DNA of 8,725 nt, from NCBI GenBank assembly GCA_002361595.1, contig DETJ01000038.1, positions 1-8,725 on the forward strand, given 5' to 3'. Of the stretch, positions 7,540 through 8,725 are shown in pieces. The DNA is from Patescibacteria group bacterium UBA3291. Lineage in GTDB: Bacteria; Patescibacteriota; Gracilibacteria; Absconditabacterales; Absconditicoccaceae. Both the position numbers and the translations under genes were made by a program. The stretch's first letter is position 1. Each line of letters opens with the position of its first letter. The notes below the pieces were generated by a model that saw only the letters and a program-made list of their open reading frames with translations, made no database searches and had not been told where the DNA came from.

Positions 7540-8001
7540 TCAGAACATAAAGTTCTCAAATTTGTCGTAGTCAATCTTTGAAATGACTTCTCCGTCTTGT
7601 ACTAGGTATTCAATTCCTAGAGCTTCCATAAACGCTTTGTTCCCTGCACTTAAACTCCTTTTGAGTTCTTTATTAATCTTGAGCGGAAAAAGGTCCAGGA
7701 TGATGTCGAAGTAGTCAGAATCGAAATCGACTTCGGGATAGTCACGACCCATTGGATCGTTCAGGTAGATCCATGCAACATCTCTATCACATTCGATGAC
7801 AATGGGAATGTTGCCTTCCTTGATTAGAGACTGCATCTCTTCTCTCAGAAGCAGAACGTCAGCGGCTCTCGGATTGTCCCTAGTGAAAGTTTCCTTTCCT
7901 TCACTCTTTAAGAGTAGAGCCTTTTTTGGCCACTTCTGTGGCGTAGAGGCAGCAAGAGTTCCTACCATAATTACTAGTAGGATGAATGGTAATGTTTTCA
8001 T
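7540..8001 (-). CDS. Small secreted protein of unknown function, apparently standard-code gene
   Basis: 153 residues from ATG 7999-8001 to a UGA at 7540-7542. Residues 1-18 form a signal peptide (M-K-T, Leu/Ile/Val core, L-A-A-S cleavage site), so the mature protein of about 135 residues is exported. The mature part is acidic, with D-x-D-x-D-x-D and a hydrophobic core, and has no cysteine pair or motif I recognise. All seven glycines are GGN and none is UGA, whereas neighbours use UGA for most glycines. A sampled line is about 47% GC against about 28% in the surface-protein gene, with many GAC, CTC and ATC codons. A promoter upstream (8054-8081) and a terminator just after the UGA frame it as a complete unit. 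The simplest reading is recent transfer from a standard-code bacterium, with the UGA its original stop. In the local code the frame runs on to 7426. Confidence 0.75.
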   Translation of the reverse strand: MKTLPFILLVIMVGTLAASTPQKWPKKALLLKSEGKETFTRDNPRAADVLLLREEMQSLIKEGNIPIVIECDRDVAWIYLNDPMGRDYPEVDFDSDYFDIILDLFPLKINKELKRSLSAGNKAFMEALGIEYLVQDGEVISKIDYDKFENFMF

Positions 8002-8053
8002 AAGTTAGAAAATTTTTGTTGTTTTTTTATGTTTAACTAATCTCGCGGAGGTT

Positions 8054-8081
8054 AATATACATATTTTTGAACTAAAGTCAA
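8054..8081 (-). promoter_or_regulatory. Sigma70-type promoter of the 7540-8001 gene
   Basis: On the minus strand TTGACT (8076-8081), 16-bp spacer, TATATT (8054-8059); hexamers and spacing match the promoter at 1033-1060. Predicted start is near 8047, leaving a leader of about 46 nt. A small inverted repeat (TTTGA/TCAAA, 8066-8082) overlaps the -35 box and could be an operator. Confidence 0.5.
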
Positions 8082-8157
8082 ATTACAATTCTCTTGAAAA
8101 AAAGTACAGTAAAAGTACACTTATCTTCAGATTTTTTATCTTATTAAAACAAATTAT

Positions 8158-8529
8158 ATGAGACACCAAAAGCCTTTAGCAGTTAGAATTTTCATCCGAA
8201 TTTGTGTAGTATTTATGACTGTATCTTTAATCGGAGTTTATGTAGTTTATATGTTCGCTCCTACTCAAGAAGCATGAGAAGATAATCAATGAGCAGATGT
8301 AGATACATGATCTGTAGAAAATATTAGCTGAGAAAATACAGCAGGAGAGTCTCAAGTAATACTACCTGAAATAGATTCAGAAAATCCTGAAAGTACACAA
8401 GCTCCTATTTTGGTAACTGAGGATGGAGAAGTAAATGAAATGGATCAGATGGTTGAAGTTCAATTAGAGAACGGTGAAACAGAATTAGTTAGGCAGTGAG
8501 ATTTATGAGATGCAATCCAAATAAATTAA
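8158..8529 (+). CDS. Small single-pass membrane protein, 123 residues
   Basis: ATG 8158 to TAA 8527-8529, with six UGA glycines. A short basic N-terminus (R-H-Q-K-P) precedes one membrane helix (about residues 11-33). The remaining 90 residues are strongly acidic and low in complexity (Glu, Asp, Asn, Thr, Ser), probably outside the membrane. No signal-peptidase site or enzyme motif is clear. It lies 24 bp upstream of the editing-domain gene in the same direction, so the two may share a transcript. The start follows an A/T-rich stretch without a Shine-Dalgarno sequence. Upstream (8102-8122) two imperfect copies of AAAGTACA(G/C) are seen but no clear promoter. The gene is well supported; its function is unknown. 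Confidence 0.7.
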
Positions 8530-8553
8530 TTTAATTAAATCGTGATAAAAATT

Positions 8554-8725
8554 ATGAAACTTTCGATAGATATGGATCAAAGATATGCTAAAATGAGGGC
8601 ACATACGGCTACTCATCTTTTGCATGCAGAACTTGCTAAAATTTTTCCAAACACAAAGCAGGCAGGTTCTTTGGTTGATGAGGATTTATTGAGATTCGAC
8701 TTTTATGCGAATAATCTACTTACAT
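8554..8725 (+). CDS. Alanyl-tRNA synthetase-type editing domain (AlaX-like), 5' part
   Basis: Starts at ATG 8554 and runs off the window; 57 codons are visible. They match the editing-domain core of alanyl-tRNA synthetases: R-A-H-T-A-T-H-L-L-H (residues 15-24, with His17 and His21 the HxxxH zinc ligands) and Q-A-G-S-L-V followed by L-R-F-D-F. In the family this domain hydrolyses mischarged Ser- or Gly-tRNA(Ala) in the cytoplasm. A normal synthetase has about 550 residues of aminoacylation and linker sequence ahead of this motif; here it begins 16 residues after the Met. The gene is therefore either a free-standing trans-editing protein or the second half of a split synthetase. The preceding gene ends 24 bp upstream. 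No UGA falls in the visible part. Confidence 0.85.
   Translation, partial: MKLSIDMDQRYAKMRAHTATHLLHAELAKIFPNTKQAGSLVDEDLLRFDFYANNLLT

Noticed and set aside
7796..8008. Plus-strand frame of 70 codons
   Set aside because: It is the complement of the secreted-protein gene, whose signal peptide, promoter and terminator all fit the minus strand.
1..8725. CRISPR array, insertion sequence or phage genes
   Set aside because: No regularly spaced direct repeats, transposase motifs or phage structural genes are seen.

Overview
The window reads as chromosomal DNA of a Patescibacteria/CPR bacterium that decodes UGA as glycine (translation table 25; Candidatus Absconditabacteria/SR1 or Gracilibacteria/BD1-5). 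With UGA as a stop, almost every gene is broken into fragments. With UGA as Gly, long frames open from a start to a TAA or TAG, and the UGA codons fall on family-invariant glycines, for example the IPM-x-G motif of a SpoU methylase and the S-K-G-P and R-V-G-K-G-G motifs of a bacterial sugar transferase. Most DNA is AT-rich (about 30% GC). Starts lack Shine-Dalgarno sequences and are preceded by A/T runs. I cannot decide between the two phyla from this window.

Layout. 1-204 (+): C-terminus of a SpoU/TrmH-type RNA 2'-O-methyltransferase. 236-907 (-): 223-residue membrane protein of unknown function, convergent with the methylase and divergent from the next gene. 1099-2424 (+): cytoplasmic-looking coiled-coil plus WG-repeat protein with its own promoter. 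2556-3944 (+): polyprenyl-phosphate hexose-1-phosphate transferase that would start a cell-surface glycan, ending in a strong terminator inside a 105-bp palindromic intergenic element. 4143-4286: elaborately paired segment ending in an intrinsic terminator, probably an attenuator leader or a small RNA. 4346-7111 (+): 921-residue secreted surface protein (beta-helix-like repeats, InlB-type repeat, second repeat, low-complexity linker, SLH-like C-terminus). 7112-7539: terminator, a second palindromic element, a stretch of unknown function and a bidirectional terminator. 7540-8001 (-): small secreted protein that looks foreign. 8158-8529 (+): small single-pass membrane protein. 8554-end (+): alanyl-tRNA synthetase-type editing domain (AlaX-like), cut by the window end.

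The sugar transferase and the SLH-containing surface protein both point to the cell envelope: one starts glycan assembly, the other probably binds a wall glycan. This suits a host-attached CPR cell, but a direct functional link is inference.

The two most unusual points are (i) the 7540-8001 gene, which is richer in GC, uses no UGA for glycine and appears to end at a UGA that this cell should read through into a terminator hairpin, and (ii) the mutually exclusive hairpins at 4143-4286 upstream of the surface-protein gene.
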